DNA from: Pseudomonas mangrovi
GTDB lineage: Bacteria; Pseudomonadota; Gammaproteobacteria; Pseudomonadales; Pseudomonadaceae
Direction of reading: 5' to 3'
DNA: 64,000 nt
Assembly (NCBI RefSeq): GCF_003052585.1
Contig: NZ_QASN01000002.1
Span: forward strand, 1 to 64,000
Of this stretch, positions 45,459-55,491 are shown one piece after another. Under the pieces are notes generated by a model. That model did no database searches. It saw only the letters and a program-made list of their open reading frames with translations, and was not told where the DNA came from. Within the stretch, counting starts at the first letter, position 1, and each line of letters begins with the position of its first letter. The position numbers and the translations under genes were made by a program.

Positions 45459-45845
45459 ATGATTCGCATCCATCGCGCCTTCCCCCTCCTTGCCCTGCCG
45501 TTGTTCGCCGCCTGCAGCAGCGCCCCGCCCAGCAGCGTGCTGCTGGAGAACCAGGCGCGCTGTCCGCAGCAGCTTGCCCAGGGACAGATGCTGATCCTGC
45601 GCCTGCCGAGCAATCCTTCAACCGGCTATCGCTGGGAACTGCTCAATACGCCAGATGCCCTGCGTAGCCTGGGGCCGGAGGTCTATAGCTCGCCCGACAA
45701 GGTCGACATGGTCGGTGCCGCCGGGCACTCGACCTGGCGCTTCCAGGCGACCGCAGCCGGCAAGGGCAGCCTGCGCCTGGCCTACCAGCGGCCCTGGGAA
45801 CCGGAGCCGATCGAGCACTTCGAATGCCGCCTGGAGGTCCGATGA
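45459..45845 (+). CDS. icp: Chagasin-type (I42) cysteine protease inhibitor (128 aa)
   Basis: A small exported protein with a lipoprotein-like signal (LFAACSS, lipobox cysteine near residue 18) and a chagasin/ICP domain. The inhibitory loops are NPSTGYRWEL (about 50-59), a GAAGHSTWRFQA loop and the RPWEPEPIEHFECRLEV end, matching the NPTTGY, GxGG and RPW motifs of family I42. Such proteins inhibit papain-type peptidases. ATG 45459. The next gene's ATG overlaps this stop (ATGA), so both are made together. Position matches PA0778. Confidence 0.93.
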   Translation: MIRIHRAFPLLALPLFAACSSAPPSSVLLENQARCPQQLAQGQMLILRLPSNPSTGYRWELLNTPDALRSLGPEVYSSPDKVDMVGAAGHSTWRFQATAAGKGSLRLAYQRPWEPEPIEHFECRLEVR

Positions 45846-46501
45846 ACCCGCGTCTGTGGCTGGGCCTGGGCCTGTGCGGCGCCGGGCTGTTCTTTGCCGG
45901 TGTCTACCTGCAGCTGCCGTTGCTATGCCTGCTGGCCAAGCCGCTGCCAGTACTGGCCCTGATCGGCTGGCTGCAGTTCTCGGCGGATACGCTGCTGCGC
46001 CGACCCATCCAGCTGGGGCTGGCGGTGTCGCTGGCCGGAGACATCCTGCTAGCCTGGCCGGGCGACCTGTTCCTGGCCGGTCTGTGCGCCTTCTTCTTTG
46101 CCCACCTGATCTACCTGCATGGTTTCACCCGCGATTGCCGCCGCCCGGCGTGGATTGCGCTGGGCATTGCCGGGGCGCTGGCGGGGGGTATGTACGGGCT
46201 GCTGTTTCTCGGCGGCCTCGGCGATCTGGAATTGCCGGTACTGGTCTACAGCCTGGCAATTGCCGCCATGCTCTGGCGCGCGCTGGCGCGTCCTGCTGAA
46301 GGCGGTCTGGCTCGGCGCAGCGTCTGGCTGGGCGCACTGGGTGCGCTGCTGTTCGTCATCTCGGACAGCCTGATCGGTTTCGACCGTTTCCTGCTACCTA
46401 TCCCCGACGCCGACTACCCGATCCTCGCCAGCTACTGGCTCGGTCAGTGGGGCATTGCCGCCGCGGCACGCTTCGCCCAGCCGACGCGGGAGTTTGGCTG
46501 A
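45842..46501 (+). CDS. Lysoplasmalogenase (YhhN family, 219 aa)
   Basis: An integral membrane protein of about eight helices, of the YhhN/TMEM86 family that hydrolyses the vinyl-ether bond of lysoplasmalogens. Family markers are LAVSLAGDILLAWPGDLFLAG (about 60-80, with conserved Asp residues), FFFAHLIYLHGF (about 84-95) and GALLFVISDSLIGFDRF (about 170-186). ATG 45842 overlaps the stop of icp. Inner membrane. Length is normal for the family. Confidence 0.9.
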   Translation: MNPRLWLGLGLCGAGLFFAGVYLQLPLLCLLAKPLPVLALIGWLQFSADTLLRRPIQLGLAVSLAGDILLAWPGDLFLAGLCAFFFAHLIYLHGFTRDCRRPAWIALGIAGALAGGMYGLLFLGGLGDLELPVLVYSLAIAAMLWRALARPAEGGLARRSVWLGALGALLFVISDSLIGFDRFLLPIPDADYPILASYWLGQWGIAAAARFAQPTREFG

Positions 46502-46551
46502 GGCGAACACTTGGCTAGAATGCCGCCCTTCGATCAGAGCAGGCACCCACC

Positions 46552-47295
46552 GTGAGCCAGGAACCCGACCGTCTCTTCGCCCAGCCGCTGGCGCAGGTAG
46601 CCGACTTCGTCTTCAACGAGGATGTCGCCCGCGTGTTTCCGGACATGATCAAGCGCTCGGTGCCCGGTTACCCGACCATCGTCGAAAATATCAGCGTGCT
46701 CGCGGCGCGCTTCGCCCAGCCGCATACCACCCTGTATGACCTGGGCTGCTCGCTCGGCGCAGTGACCCAGGCGCTGCGCCGCCATGTGCGTGCCGACGGC
46801 TGCCGGGTGATTGCCGTCGACAACTCGGCAGCGATGGTCGAGCGCTGCAGCGAATACCTGCACTCACAGGACTCCATGTTTCAGGAGCTGCTGCCGGTCG
46901 AGGTGATCGAGGCGGACATCCTTGCACTCGCGTTTCAGCCGACCTCGCTGGTGGCGCTCAACTTTACCTTGCAGTTCATCGCGATCGAACGCCGCCCGGA
47001 ACTGCTCGCTCGCATTCGCCAGGCCCTGCTGCCGGGCGGCGCGCTGATCCTCTCGGAGAAACTGCGCTTCGAGGACGCCATCGAGGATGAGCTGCTCACC
47101 GCCCTGCATCTGGATTTCAAACGCGCCAACGGCTACAGCGAACTGGAGATTGCACAGAAGCGCAGCGCGATCGAGAAGGTCATGCTGCCCGACAGCCTGC
47201 AGACCCACCGCCAGCGTCTGCTGGACGCCGGATTCAGCCAGGTGCTGCCGTGGTTCCAGTGCCTGAACTTCGCCTCGCTGATCGCCCTGCCATGA
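46552..47295 (+). CDS. cmoA: Carboxy-S-adenosyl-L-methionine synthase CmoA (247 aa)
   Basis: Makes carboxy-SAM from SAM and prephenate, the donor for cmo5U34 in tRNA. The SAM fold is seen in [18 protein letters not shown] (about 62-79), [14 protein letters not shown] (about 86-99) and ALNFTLQFI; the N terminus [20 protein letters not shown] is characteristic of CmoA. Start is GTG at 46552. A TAGAAT -10-like element lies at 46515-46520. Its stop overlaps the ATG of cmoB, so both are coupled. Confidence 0.97.
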   Translation: MSQEPDRLFAQPLAQVADFVFNEDVARVFPDMIKRSVPGYPTIVENISVLAARFAQPHTTLYDLGCSLGAVTQALRRHVRADGCRVIAVDNSAAMVERCSEYLHSQDSMFQELLPVEVIEADILALAFQPTSLVALNFTLQFIAIERRPELLARIRQALLPGGALILSEKLRFEDAIEDELLTALHLDFKRANGYSELEIAQKRSAIEKVMLPDSLQTHRQRLLDAGFSQVLPWFQCLNFASLIALP

Positions 47296-48251
47296 TCGAC
47301 CTCACTCCCCTTGCCCAACGACTGAAAGGCTCGCCGCTGGGGAGCTGGGCCGATAGCCTGCAGGCACAGCTCGACGCCAAGCTGGCGGTCGGGCATGGCG
47401 ACCTGCCGCGCTGGCGTACCGCCCTCGAGGCACTGCCGGCACTGAACGCCAGCCAGGTCGAGCTGCAGCAGCGCTTCGCCCTCGACGGCGCCTGCAGCGA
47501 GCCGGCGCGCAATGCCCTGCGCCAGGCCCTGCTCGGCCTGTCGCCCTGGCGCAAGGGCCCCTTTGAGCTGTTCGGCGTGCAGATCGACACCGAGTGGCGT
47601 TCGGACTGGAAATGGCAGCGCGTCGCCGCGCACCTCGACCTGCAGGGCAAGCGCGTGCTGGATGTCGGCTGTGGCAATGGCTACTACCTGTGGCGGATGC
47701 TCGGCGCAGGCGCCCGCGAGGTGATCGGTATCGATCCCAACTGGCTGTTCTTCTGTCAGTTCCTCGCCATGCGTCACTACCTTTCGCAGCTGCCGGCCTG
47801 GCACCTTCCGCTGGCGCTGGAAGAGCTGCCGGCGAAGCTCCAGGGCTTCGACACGGTCTTCTCCATGGGCGTGCTCTATCATCGCCGCTCACCCATCGAT
47901 CATCTGCTGGAGCTCAAGGACTGCCTGCTCAGAGGTGGAGAGCTGGTGCTGGAAACCCTGGTGGTGGAAGGCGATGAGCAACAGGTGCTGGTGCCCGAGG
48001 ATCGCTACGCGCAGATGCGCAATGTCTGGTTCCTGCCCTCAGTACCGGCGCTGGAACGCTGGTTGCGCCGCGCCGGGTTCGTCGATGTGCGCTGCGTGGA
48101 TGTCAGCGTCACCAGCGTCGAAGAACAGCGCAGCACCGAGTGGATGCGTTTCCAGTCGCTACCGGACTTCCTCGACCCGAGCGACCCGAACCGTACCGTC
48201 GAAGGCCTGCCGGCGCCCCGCCGTGCGGTGCTGATCGCTAAGAAGCCCTGA
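47292..48251 (+). CDS. cmoB: tRNA U34 carboxymethyltransferase CmoB (319 aa)
   Basis: Transfers a carboxymethyl group from carboxy-SAM to 5-hydroxyuridine at tRNA position 34. It has the N-terminal helical part with [21 protein letters not shown] (about 92-112), the SAM site [15 protein letters not shown] (about 124-138), [15 protein letters not shown] and [16 protein letters not shown]. Length is normal. Its ATG at 47292 overlaps the cmoA stop (ATGA). Confidence 0.97.
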   Translation: MIDLTPLAQRLKGSPLGSWADSLQAQLDAKLAVGHGDLPRWRTALEALPALNASQVELQQRFALDGACSEPARNALRQALLGLSPWRKGPFELFGVQIDTEWRSDWKWQRVAAHLDLQGKRVLDVGCGNGYYLWRMLGAGAREVIGIDPNWLFFCQFLAMRHYLSQLPAWHLPLALEELPAKLQGFDTVFSMGVLYHRRSPIDHLLELKDCLLRGGELVLETLVVEGDEQQVLVPEDRYAQMRNVWFLPSVPALERWLRRAGFVDVRCVDVSVTSVEEQRSTEWMRFQSLPDFLDPSDPNRTVEGLPAPRRAVLIAKKP

Positions 48252-48343
48252 ACCACTCGATCCGGCGCTGGACGTCGGGCGTCGGTTGTCGCAGCATCCA
48301 CCGCATGCCTGCCTTACCTGGCAGTCTTCGGAGAATGCACGCA

Positions 48344-49117
48344 ATGCACCCGCCCCGCGTCCTTGCCGCCGCCGTGCTGAGCCTGATGATCGCGACCCAG
48401 ACGGCCGCCGAACCGCTGCAGCTGTACACCGAGGAGTATCCGCCGGTGAGCTTCAGCGAGAATGGTGAAGTCGACGGCATGGCCACCGAAGTAGTACGCG
48501 AATTGCTGCGTCGCCTCGGCGAACCGGCCAGCATCCAGTCGCTCCCCTGGGCACGCAGCCTGCAGATCGTCCTGCGCACCCCGAACACCGCGCTCTACAC
48601 CACCATCCGCAATCCGCAGCGAGAACGGCAGTTCAAGTGGGTCGGTCCACTGGTGGTGAGCGAGGACAACTTCTACGCCCTGCGCGGCTCGGGCCTGCAG
48701 GTCAGCCACCCCGAGCAGCTGCACGCACTGGGCCCGATCGCCGTGCCGCGGGCCTGGTCGACCTACCAGGAGCTGCGCGAAACAGGCTTGCCCAACCTGC
48801 TGCCGGTGAACGAGCCGGAACAGGTGTTCCGCATGCTCAAGCATGGTCGAGTCAAGGTGATAGTGGCGGACAACCTGAGCTTTCTTTCCCACGGCTCGCA
48901 GGCGCAACAGGTCGACTTCCTCGCCAGCGAAGATGTCGAGGCGATCTACAACCACCGCACCTCGTACGGCTACATCGCCTTCTGGCGCGACACCCCGGAT
49001 GCACGCGTACAGCGCTGGCAAGTGGAGCTGGACACAATGAAGCGGGACGGCAGCTTCGCCCAGATCCACCAGCGCTGGCTCGGTGACACGCCGCCGGCAC
49101 CTCTGCGCGAACCCTGA
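48344..49117 (+). CDS. Periplasmic solute-binding protein, family 3 type (257 aa)
   Basis: A periplasmic binding protein of the amino-acid type (SBP_bac_3). The signal peptide (VLAAAVLSLMIATQTAA) precedes LQLYTEEYPPVSFSENGEVDGMATEVVRELL (about 26-57), the usual first lobe, and the second lobe with LVVSEDNFYAL and RVKVIVADNLSFL. No permease or ATPase genes are adjacent, so it may be an orphan that binds for a distant transporter or senses. Start ATG 48344 has CGGAGA nine bases upstream; ATG 48335 is an alternative. Convergent with pdxJ. Confidence 0.87.
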   Translation: MHPPRVLAAAVLSLMIATQTAAEPLQLYTEEYPPVSFSENGEVDGMATEVVRELLRRLGEPASIQSLPWARSLQIVLRTPNTALYTTIRNPQRERQFKWVGPLVVSEDNFYALRGSGLQVSHPEQLHALGPIAVPRAWSTYQELRETGLPNLLPVNEPEQVFRMLKHGRVKVIVADNLSFLSHGSQAQQVDFLASEDVEAIYNHRTSYGYIAFWRDTPDARVQRWQVELDTMKRDGSFAQIHQRWLGDTPPAPLREP

Positions 49118-49124
49118 TCCGTCC

Positions 49125-49871
49125 TCAGTGGCGGTTGGCTGCGGCCAGAATCAGCGCCTTCATCTCCGCCACCGCGGCCTTGAAACCAACGAACAGGGCA
49201 TGCGCGACTATGGCGTGGCCGATGTTCAACTCGTTGATCCCGCGAATCGCCGCCACCGCCTCGACGTTGTGATAATGCAGACCGTGGCCGGCATTGACGA
49301 TCAGGCCATGGGCAAGACCGGCCTCCACACCATCACGGATGCGCGCCAGTTCGACGGCTCGCTCGGCAGGCGTGTGAGCGTCGGCGTAGCGGCCGGTGTG
49401 CAGTTCGATGGCCGGCGCACCAACGCGGGCCGCCGCCTCGATCTGCCGCGGATCGGCATCGATGAACAGCGAAACCTCGCTGCCACAGGCAGCCATCCGC
49501 TCCACCGCCGCGCGGATGCGCGCCTCCTGGCCGGCAACGTCCAGGCCACCTTCGGTGGTCAACTCCTGGCGGGTCTCCGGGACCAGACAGATGTGCTCTG
49601 CGCGCAGCTTCTCGGCGAAGGCGAGCATCGCCTCGGTCACGCCCATCTCGAAGTTCATTCGCGTCTGCAGAGCATCCTTGAAGATCAGCACGTCACGATC
49701 CTGAATGTGCCGGCGATCCTCGCGCAGGTGCAAGGTGATGCCGTCGGCGCCGGCTTCCTCGGCATCCAGCGCAGCCTTCAGCGGATCGGGATAACGGGTG
49801 CCGCGTGCCTGGCGCAACGTGGCAACGTGGTCGATGTTGACGCCGAGAAGGACACGATTGGCTTCAGTCAC
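49125..49871 (-). CDS. pdxJ: Pyridoxine 5'-phosphate synthase PdxJ (248 aa)
   Basis: Last step of vitamin B6 synthesis: joins 1-deoxyxylulose phosphate and 3-hydroxy-1-aminoacetone phosphate. The TIM barrel starts with [20 protein letters not shown] (about 6-25); [13 protein letters not shown] (45-57), VCLVPE-type strand 3 and [11 protein letters not shown] (about 196-206) are active-site segments. Length is normal. Its ATG overlaps the recO stop by eight bases. Last gene of the lepA-lepB-rnc-era-recO-pdxJ run. Confidence 0.97.
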   Translation of the reverse strand: MTEANRVLLGVNIDHVATLRQARGTRYPDPLKAALDAEEAGADGITLHLREDRRHIQDRDVLIFKDALQTRMNFEMGVTEAMLAFAEKLRAEHICLVPETRQELTTEGGLDVAGQEARIRAAVERMAACGSEVSLFIDADPRQIEAAARVGAPAIELHTGRYADAHTPAERAVELARIRDGVEAGLAHGLIVNAGHGLHYHNVEAVAAIRGINELNIGHAIVAHALFVGFKAAVAEMKALILAAANRH

Positions 49872-50547
49872 GGGACGACTCCTTGATATTCATGAACAGT
49901 TCACGGCTGACCAGCGGCCGCTCACCCAGGTGGGGGGCCAGCGCCTGGCGCATCAGCCGCTTGGCCGCCATCAGCGCTCCGGGCTGACTCCAGTCGGCCT
50001 CGGCCAGCGCCAGCAAGTCGCGGCCGTGGAAACAGCCAGGCTGCAACTGTTGAATGCGTTCGAAGCCGGCGTCCGGTACCAGGCGATAGAGCACCTCGGC
50101 ATGCATGGGCTCACCGCAGGCATCGCGGTCGAGGGCGAAACCATAGCCCAGCTCATCCAGCAGTCGCCACTCGAAGGCACGCAGGATCGGCTCCAGAGGT
50201 CTGCCCGCCGCCAGCGCAGCAAGGCTCAGGGAATAGTCCTGATGCAACGCCGGATGGGGATCTTCAGCGGGCAACAGGCGCATCAGCAGCTCATTCAGAT
50301 AGAGACCGCTGTACAGCGCCTGCCCCCCGAGCAGCAGGGCAATGCCCGCGCTCTCCAGACGCTGGACACTCTTCAGTTCGCCGCGCCCGCGCAGCTCCAG
50401 TTCAAGCGGCGTGAACGGCCGAGCAAGACCTCCGTTGCGGCCGCGCGCGCCCCGCAGCACCGCCCGCAGACGACCGTCAGGCGTGAAAAAGTCGACCAGC
50501 GCGCTGGTCTCCTTGTAGGGCCGACTGTGCAGAACATAGGCGAACAT
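49864..50547 (-). CDS. recO: DNA repair protein RecO (227 aa)
   Basis: RecO works with RecR and RecF to load RecA on SSB-coated gaps. The N-terminal OB fold is [25 protein letters not shown] (about 3-27), the helical domain contains [16 protein letters not shown] (about 76-91), and there is no full zinc-binding cysteine set, as is common in gammaproteobacterial RecO. ATG 50547. It lies 43 bases after era and overlaps pdxJ by eight bases. Confidence 0.95.
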   Translation of the reverse strand: MFAYVLHSRPYKETSALVDFFTPDGRLRAVLRGARGRNGGLARPFTPLELELRGRGELKSVQRLESAGIALLLGGQALYSGLYLNELLMRLLPAEDPHPALHQDYSLSLAALAAGRPLEPILRAFEWRLLDELGYGFALDRDACGEPMHAEVLYRLVPDAGFERIQQLQPGCFHGRDLLALAEADWSQPGALMAAKRLMRQALAPHLGERPLVSRELFMNIKESSRD

Positions 50548-50590
50548 GATGGCTGACCGCCCAGGAGGAAAAACGCTGATTCAGGCCGGC

Positions 50591-51493
50591 TCAGAGATCC
50601 AGATAGCCCAGGGAACGCAAAGCGCGCTCATCGTCGGACCAGCCGCTCTTCACCTTGACCCAGAGGTTGAGCATGACCTTGGAGTCGAACAGGGTTTCCA
50701 TGTCACGGCGAGCGTCCTGGCCGATGCGTTTGATGCGCTCGCCCTTGTCGCCGATGATGATCTTCTTCTGGCCGTCGCGCTCCACCAGAATCAGCGCATG
50801 GATATGCAGGATGCGTCCTTCCTGCTTGAACTCCTCGACCTCGACGGTGATCTGGTAGGGCAGCTCGGCACCCAGCTGGCGCATGATCTTCTCGCGCACA
50901 AGTTCAGCGGCGAGAAAGCGGCTGGAGCGGTCGGTGATCTGGTCTTCGGGAAAGAAATGCTCGCTTTCCGGCAGCTTCTCGCCGACCAGCCGTTCGAGGG
51001 TATCGAGGTTCTGTCCGAGCAGTGCCGAGATGGGCACTACCTCGGCTTGCGGCAACTGCTGAGCCAGCCACTCCAGGTGCGGCAGCAGATCAGCCTTGTC
51101 TTCCATCCGATCCGCCTTGTTCACCGCCAGCAGAACCGGACAGCGCACGTACTGGACCTTCTCCAGAACCATCTGATCCTCGTCGGTCCAGCGGGTGCGG
51201 TCGACGACGAAGACCACCACATCGACATCCTTCAGCGCGGAAGATGCGCTGCGATTCATGTAGCGGTTGAGCGCCTTGTCGTTGTGCTTGTGCAGTCCCG
51301 GCGTATCGACATAAATCGCCTGCACGGCGCCGTCGGTCTTGATCCCGAGCATGTTGTGGCGGGTGGTCTGCGGCTTGCGCGAGGTGATCGCCAGCTTCTG
51401 GCCAAGGATGTGGTTGAGCAAAGTCGACTTGCCTACGTTCGGCCGGCCAACGATGGCGACATAGCCGCAACGGGTACTGCTGGAATCATTCAT
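50591..51493 (-). CDS. era: GTPase Era (300 aa)
   Basis: Essential GTPase that binds the 3' end of 16S rRNA and helps 30S maturation. G1 is GRPNVGKST (about 15-23), G3 DTPGLH, G4 NKAD (about 122-125), and the C-terminal KH domain has [15 protein letters not shown] (about 240-254). ATG 51493 is chosen ([10 protein letters not shown]); an alternative ATG at 51499 adds two residues. The start lies inside the end of rnc, so the two are coupled. Confidence 0.98.
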   Translation of the reverse strand: MNDSSSTRCGYVAIVGRPNVGKSTLLNHILGQKLAITSRKPQTTRHNMLGIKTDGAVQAIYVDTPGLHKHNDKALNRYMNRSASSALKDVDVVVFVVDRTRWTDEDQMVLEKVQYVRCPVLLAVNKADRMEDKADLLPHLEWLAQQLPQAEVVPISALLGQNLDTLERLVGEKLPESEHFFPEDQITDRSSRFLAAELVREKIMRQLGAELPYQITVEVEEFKQEGRILHIHALILVERDGQKKIIIGDKGERIKRIGQDARRDMETLFDSKVMLNLWVKVKSGWSDDERALRSLGYLDL

Positions 51494-52175
51494 GACCATT
51501 CTCCACGCCAAGGGCGATGAGTGCGGCGGCGGCGGCCACCTGCTCGGCTATCCGGCGACTGCCGCCCTGCCCGTGGGTTTTCTCACTCAACTGGGCCACC
51601 TGGCACTCGACGGTGAACGTCCGGCAATGCGGCTCGCCTTCAGCGCCCACCACCTCGTAGCGAGGCAGATCCTGGCCCCTGGACTGCAGAAATTCCTGCA
51701 GACGTGTTTTCGGATCCTTGTTGGTATCGACCAGCGTCAGCCCGTTCAGCTCGGTCTCCAGCCAGGCCAGCACGCGTTGGCGGGCGGTCTCCATGCCGGC
51801 GTCCAGATAAATGGCGCCGATCAGCGCTTCCAGGGTGTCGGCAAGAATCGACTCACGGCGAAAACCGCCACTCTTCAGCTCACCGGAACCTAGTCGCAGG
51901 TAGTCGCCCAGCACGAAGCCTCGGGCCAGCACGGCAAGGGTCTCGCCCTTCACCAGACGCGAGCGCAGCCTGGAAAGCTGACCTTCACGCGCTTGCGGGA
52001 AGCGCTCGAACAGCGCCTCTGCGGCAATGAAGTTGAGAATGGAGTCACCCAGAAACTCCAGACGCTCGTTGTTGCGCCCGGCATAACTGCGATGGGTAAG
52101 GGCCAGCAGCAGCAGCTCCTGATCCTTGAAACTGTGCCCGAGCTGTCGCTCGAGCCGACTCAGCGAAACGGTCAC
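51486..52175 (-). CDS. rnc: Ribonuclease III (229 aa)
   Basis: Double-strand RNA endonuclease for rRNA and mRNA processing. The signature [10 protein letters not shown] (about 38-47) with its metal-binding Glu and Asp is intact, as are the second motif [15 protein letters not shown] (about 113-127) and the C-terminal double-stranded RNA-binding domain (about 155-225; [35 protein letters not shown]). ATG 52175 overlaps the stop of the DUF4845 gene by four bases. Confidence 0.98.
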   Translation of the reverse strand: MTVSLSRLERQLGHSFKDQELLLLALTHRSYAGRNNERLEFLGDSILNFIAAEALFERFPQAREGQLSRLRSRLVKGETLAVLARGFVLGDYLRLGSGELKSGGFRRESILADTLEALIGAIYLDAGMETARQRVLAWLETELNGLTLVDTNKDPKTRLQEFLQSRGQDLPRYEVVGAEGEPHCRTFTVECQVAQLSEKTHGQGGSRRIAEQVAAAAALIALGVENGHE

Positions 52176-52546
52176 TGCATGCGCACGCGGTATTCTTTGT
52201 CGAAACTGACTACCAGATCGATGTTCTTGATCAGCGGCTCGCGCTGTTCGTATTTCAGTTTTACTAGGTAGACATTGTTTTCCAGCTTGATGTCGAAAAC
52301 CTCCTCAGGCTTCAGGTCAATCGCATTGACCTGTATACCTTTGAAAAGGTAGGTGTAGAACTCAGGGACGCTGCGAATCTTGGTGGTCGGGTCACTTTCG
52401 ACAGCGGTGATCATGCGATCCAGCGCCCGATTGTCCATGTAATGAGGAATCAGCTTGAAGCCGGCGCTGGCAAAGAATGCCACCAACACCAGGACCACCA
52501 TCCAGCTCAGCATCGACATGCCTTTCTGCTTGTGTGCAAACGTCAT
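52172..52546 (-). CDS. DUF4845 membrane-anchored protein (124 aa)
   Basis: A small protein between lepB and rnc, as in other Pseudomonas. It starts [18 protein letters not shown], a pilin-like N terminus, followed by a single membrane helix ([20 protein letters not shown], about 13-32) and a soluble domain with FEVKLENN-like strands. DUF4845 proteins have no known function. ATG 52546; the gene overlaps rnc by four bases and is likely cotranscribed. Confidence 0.9.
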   Translation of the reverse strand: MTFAHKQKGMSMLSWMVVLVLVAFFASAGFKLIPHYMDNRALDRMITAVESDPTTKIRSVPEFYTYLFKGIQVNAIDLKPEEVFDIKLENNVYLVKLKYEQREPLIKNIDLVVSFDKEYRVRMQ

Positions 52547-52658
52547 CGGTTGGCTCCAGTTATTCTTCTTTGTTATTGGCGGCGGCGATCGGCGCACGCC
52601 CTGACGAACTATATAGCGGGTGGGCTCGCTGGAAACAGCTGGCCAGCGCCCACCCTGC

Positions 52659-53513
52659 TCAGCGAATCAGGCCGACGCGAGAAAAGTGCGGCAGATTGCT
52701 CATTTTCGGATCTGGCCAGCTCATCCACACGGCGAACGCCTTGCCGACGATATTGCGATCAGGAACCATGCCGCTGTAGGCCGGCGGGGTGCCTGGCGGA
52801 TCTTCCCAGACGCGACTGTCCTTCGAGTTGTCGCGATTGTCGCCCATCATGAAATAGTGGCCCTCGGGCACCGTCCACTGGCTGTCAGGCCTGCGGTTGC
52901 TGCCGATTTCCTTGCGAATCATGTGCTCGACTTCACCCAGGCGCTCGTTGTACAGCCGCGCCGTGCCGACCGAGCCGGCCTCATCCTCGAGAAAATCTTC
53001 CGCCACCAGCTGGCCGTTGACGTACAGGCGCTTCTCGCTGCTGTACTGGATCAGGTCGCCCGGCACACCGACCACTCGCTTGATGTAGTTGATCTCCGGT
53101 GCGCTCGGGTAGCGGAATACCATCACATCGCCACGCTGCGGATCGCCGATCTCGATCACCTTGAGGTCGAGCACCGGCAGGCGGATGCCATAGGCGAACT
53201 TGTTGACCAGGATGAAATCACCCTCGAACAGCGTCGGGCGCATCGAACCGGAAGGAATCTGGAATGGTTCGACGAGGAAGGATCGCAGTACCAGCACTAT
53301 CGCCAGCACCGGAAAGAACGACTTACCGTATTCGACCGCAACCGGCTCCTTGGCCAGACGCTCGAGAGCCGCTTCATCGGTCTGCGCTACCTGCCGGCGA
53401 TAGGCTTCGATCGCGCGGCGGCGGCGCGGAGCCAGCCAGAGCAAATCGAGCAACGCGAGAAACCCACAGATTGCGACGGCCAGAACCAGCAGCAACGGAA
53501 AATTGATCGACAT
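52659..53513 (-). CDS. lepB: Signal peptidase I LepB (284 aa)
   Basis: Cleaves signal peptides of Sec-exported proteins at the outer face of the inner membrane. Two N-terminal membrane helices (about 4-22 and 62-80) are followed by the catalytic Ser in PSGSMRPTL (about 90), the catalytic Lys in YIKRVVGVPGD (about 144) and the GDNRDNSKDSR box (about 240-250). Length is normal. ATG 53513 lies three bases after the lepA stop. Confidence 0.98.
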   Translation of the reverse strand: MSINFPLLLVLAVAICGFLALLDLLWLAPRRRRAIEAYRRQVAQTDEAALERLAKEPVAVEYGKSFFPVLAIVLVLRSFLVEPFQIPSGSMRPTLFEGDFILVNKFAYGIRLPVLDLKVIEIGDPQRGDVMVFRYPSAPEINYIKRVVGVPGDLIQYSSEKRLYVNGQLVAEDFLEDEAGSVGTARLYNERLGEVEHMIRKEIGSNRRPDSQWTVPEGHYFMMGDNRDNSKDSRVWEDPPGTPPAYSGMVPDRNIVGKAFAVWMSWPDPKMSNLPHFSRVGLIR

Positions 53514-53516
53514 GAC

Positions 53517-55316
53517 TTAGCTATCCACCCTTAGCACGGCGAGGAAGGCTTCCTGTGGAATTTCCACGTTGCCGACCTGCTTCATCCTTTTCTTGCCGGC
53601 CTTCTGCTTCTCGAGCAGTTTGCGCTTGCGGCTGACGTCGCCGCCGTAGCACTTGGCCAGAACGTTCTTCCTCAGCGCCTTGACGGTGGTGCGAGCAATG
53701 ATCTGCCCACCCACGGCGGCCTGGATCGCCACGTCGAACATCTGCCGCGGGATCAGTTCTTTCATCTTCTCGGTCAACACCCGACCCTTGTGATGGGCCC
53801 TGTCGCGATGCACGATCAGCGCCAGAGCATCGACCTTGTCGCCATTGATCAGCACGTCCAGGCGCACCAGATTGGCCGACTGGAAGCGATCGAAACTGTA
53901 GTCCAGCGAAGCGTAGCCACGACTGACCGACTTGAGCCGATCGAAGAAGTCCAGCACCACCTCGTTCATAGGCAGGTCGTAGCTGACCTGGACCTGGCTG
54001 CTGAGGAACTGCATGTCGCGCTGCACGCCGCGCTTCTCGATGCACAGGGTTATGACGTTACCCAGATGCTCCTGCGGAACCAGAATATTGGCCCGCACGA
54101 TGGGCTCGCGCATGTCCAGCATGCCGGCCGGATCCGGCAACTTCGAGGGGTTGTCGACATAGATCACGTCGCCGTTTTTCATTTCCACTTCGAAGACCAC
54201 GGTGGGCGCGGTAGTGATCAGATCTAGGTCGTACTCGCGCTCCAGGCGCTCCTGGATGATCTCCATGTGCAGCATGCCGAGAAAGCCGATGCGAAAGCCG
54301 AAACCCAGCGCGTCCGAGCTTTCCGGCTCGTACTGCAGCGCCGCATCGTTCAGGGTCAGCTTCTGCAGTGCCTCGCGGAAATCCTCGAAGTCATCGGAGC
54401 TGACCGGGAACAGCCCCGCATATACCTGCGGCTTGACCCGCTTGAAACCGGGCAGCATGTCCACATCAGGCGTCGCCGCCAGTGTCAGCGTATCGCCCAC
54501 CGGCGCGCCATGGATGTCCTTGATTCCCGCGATGATGAAGCCCACCTCGCCGGCCTTGAGATCCTCAGTGGCGGTGTGTTTCGGAGTGAAGACACCGACG
54601 CTGTCGACCTGGTGGATCTTGCCGGTGGACTTGACCAGAACCTTGTCGCCCTTCTTGATTCGGCCATGGCGCACTCGCACCAGAGACACCACACCCAGAT
54701 AGTTGTCGAACCAAGAGTCGATGATCAGCGCCTGCAACGGCGCCTCGACATCTCCGGTGGGTGGCGGAATCACCTGCACCAGACGCTCAAGCACTTCGTC
54801 CACGCCCATGCCGCTCTTGGCGCTGCAGGCGACGGCGTCTGTGGCGTCGATACCGATAATGTGCTCGATCTCGTCCTTGACCTTGTCCGGATCAGCCTGC
54901 GGCAGGTCCATCTTGTTCAGCACCGGCATCACTTCCAGGCCCTGCTCGATGGCGGTGTAGCAGTTCGCCACCGACTGCGCCTCGACGCCCTGCCCGGCAT
55001 CGACCACCAGCAGCGCGCCCTCGCACGCAGCCAGGGAACGGCTGACTTCGTAGGTGAAGTCGACGTGCCCCGGCGTGTCGATGAAGTTCAACTGATAGAC
55101 CTTGCCGTCGCGCGCCTTGTAATAGAGCGTGACGCTGTGTGCCTTGATGGTGATGCCGCGCTCGCGCTCCAGGTCCATGGAGTCGAGCACCTGAGCTTCC
55201 ATCTCGCGCTCACTGAGTCCGCCACACATCTGGATGAAGCGGTCGGCGAGGGTGGACTTGCCATGATCGATATGGGCGATGATGGAAAAATTGCGGATAT
55301 GACTCAGATCACTCAC
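53517..55316 (-). CDS. lepA: Elongation factor 4 LepA (599 aa)
   Basis: Ribosomal GTPase (EF4) that acts in translation, probably at initiation or back-translocation. The GTPase domain has [13 protein letters not shown] (about 14-26), DTPGHVDF (about 77-84) and NKMD (about 131-134); domains II, III and V follow and the C-terminal LepA domain carries [16 protein letters not shown] (about 566-581). Start is GTG at 55316, giving exactly the 599 residues of the E. coli protein. It heads lepA-lepB. Confidence 0.98.
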   Translation of the reverse strand: MSDLSHIRNFSIIAHIDHGKSTLADRFIQMCGGLSEREMEAQVLDSMDLERERGITIKAHSVTLYYKARDGKVYQLNFIDTPGHVDFTYEVSRSLAACEGALLVVDAGQGVEAQSVANCYTAIEQGLEVMPVLNKMDLPQADPDKVKDEIEHIIGIDATDAVACSAKSGMGVDEVLERLVQVIPPPTGDVEAPLQALIIDSWFDNYLGVVSLVRVRHGRIKKGDKVLVKSTGKIHQVDSVGVFTPKHTATEDLKAGEVGFIIAGIKDIHGAPVGDTLTLAATPDVDMLPGFKRVKPQVYAGLFPVSSDDFEDFREALQKLTLNDAALQYEPESSDALGFGFRIGFLGMLHMEIIQERLEREYDLDLITTAPTVVFEVEMKNGDVIYVDNPSKLPDPAGMLDMREPIVRANILVPQEHLGNVITLCIEKRGVQRDMQFLSSQVQVSYDLPMNEVVLDFFDRLKSVSRGYASLDYSFDRFQSANLVRLDVLINGDKVDALALIVHRDRAHHKGRVLTEKMKELIPRQMFDVAIQAAVGGQIIARTTVKALRKNVLAKCYGGDVSRKRKLLEKQKAGKKRMKQVGNVEIPQEAFLAVLRVDS

Positions 55317-55436
55317 GGATCGACACTCTGAAGGCCACAAACGAGGCACGAAAAATAGCCGGCAAGTCTACCCGATTGCGCCAGATCGAGTCACGCACAG
55401 GCGTCGGGCTGGCAATCGGTCTGCGATGAAATGAAA

Positions 55437-55460
55437 GAGCCGGCCATTACGGCCGGCCCT
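55437..55460 (-). terminator. Terminator after mucD
   Basis: GCCGGCC (55439-55445) pairs with GGCCGGC (55451-55457) around ATTAC, between mucD and lepA. On the minus strand the stem is followed by TCTTTCATTT. Confidence 0.75.
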
Positions 55461-55491
55461 TCTTCAGCGAGAATCGAGCGCTGCAAGCAAC

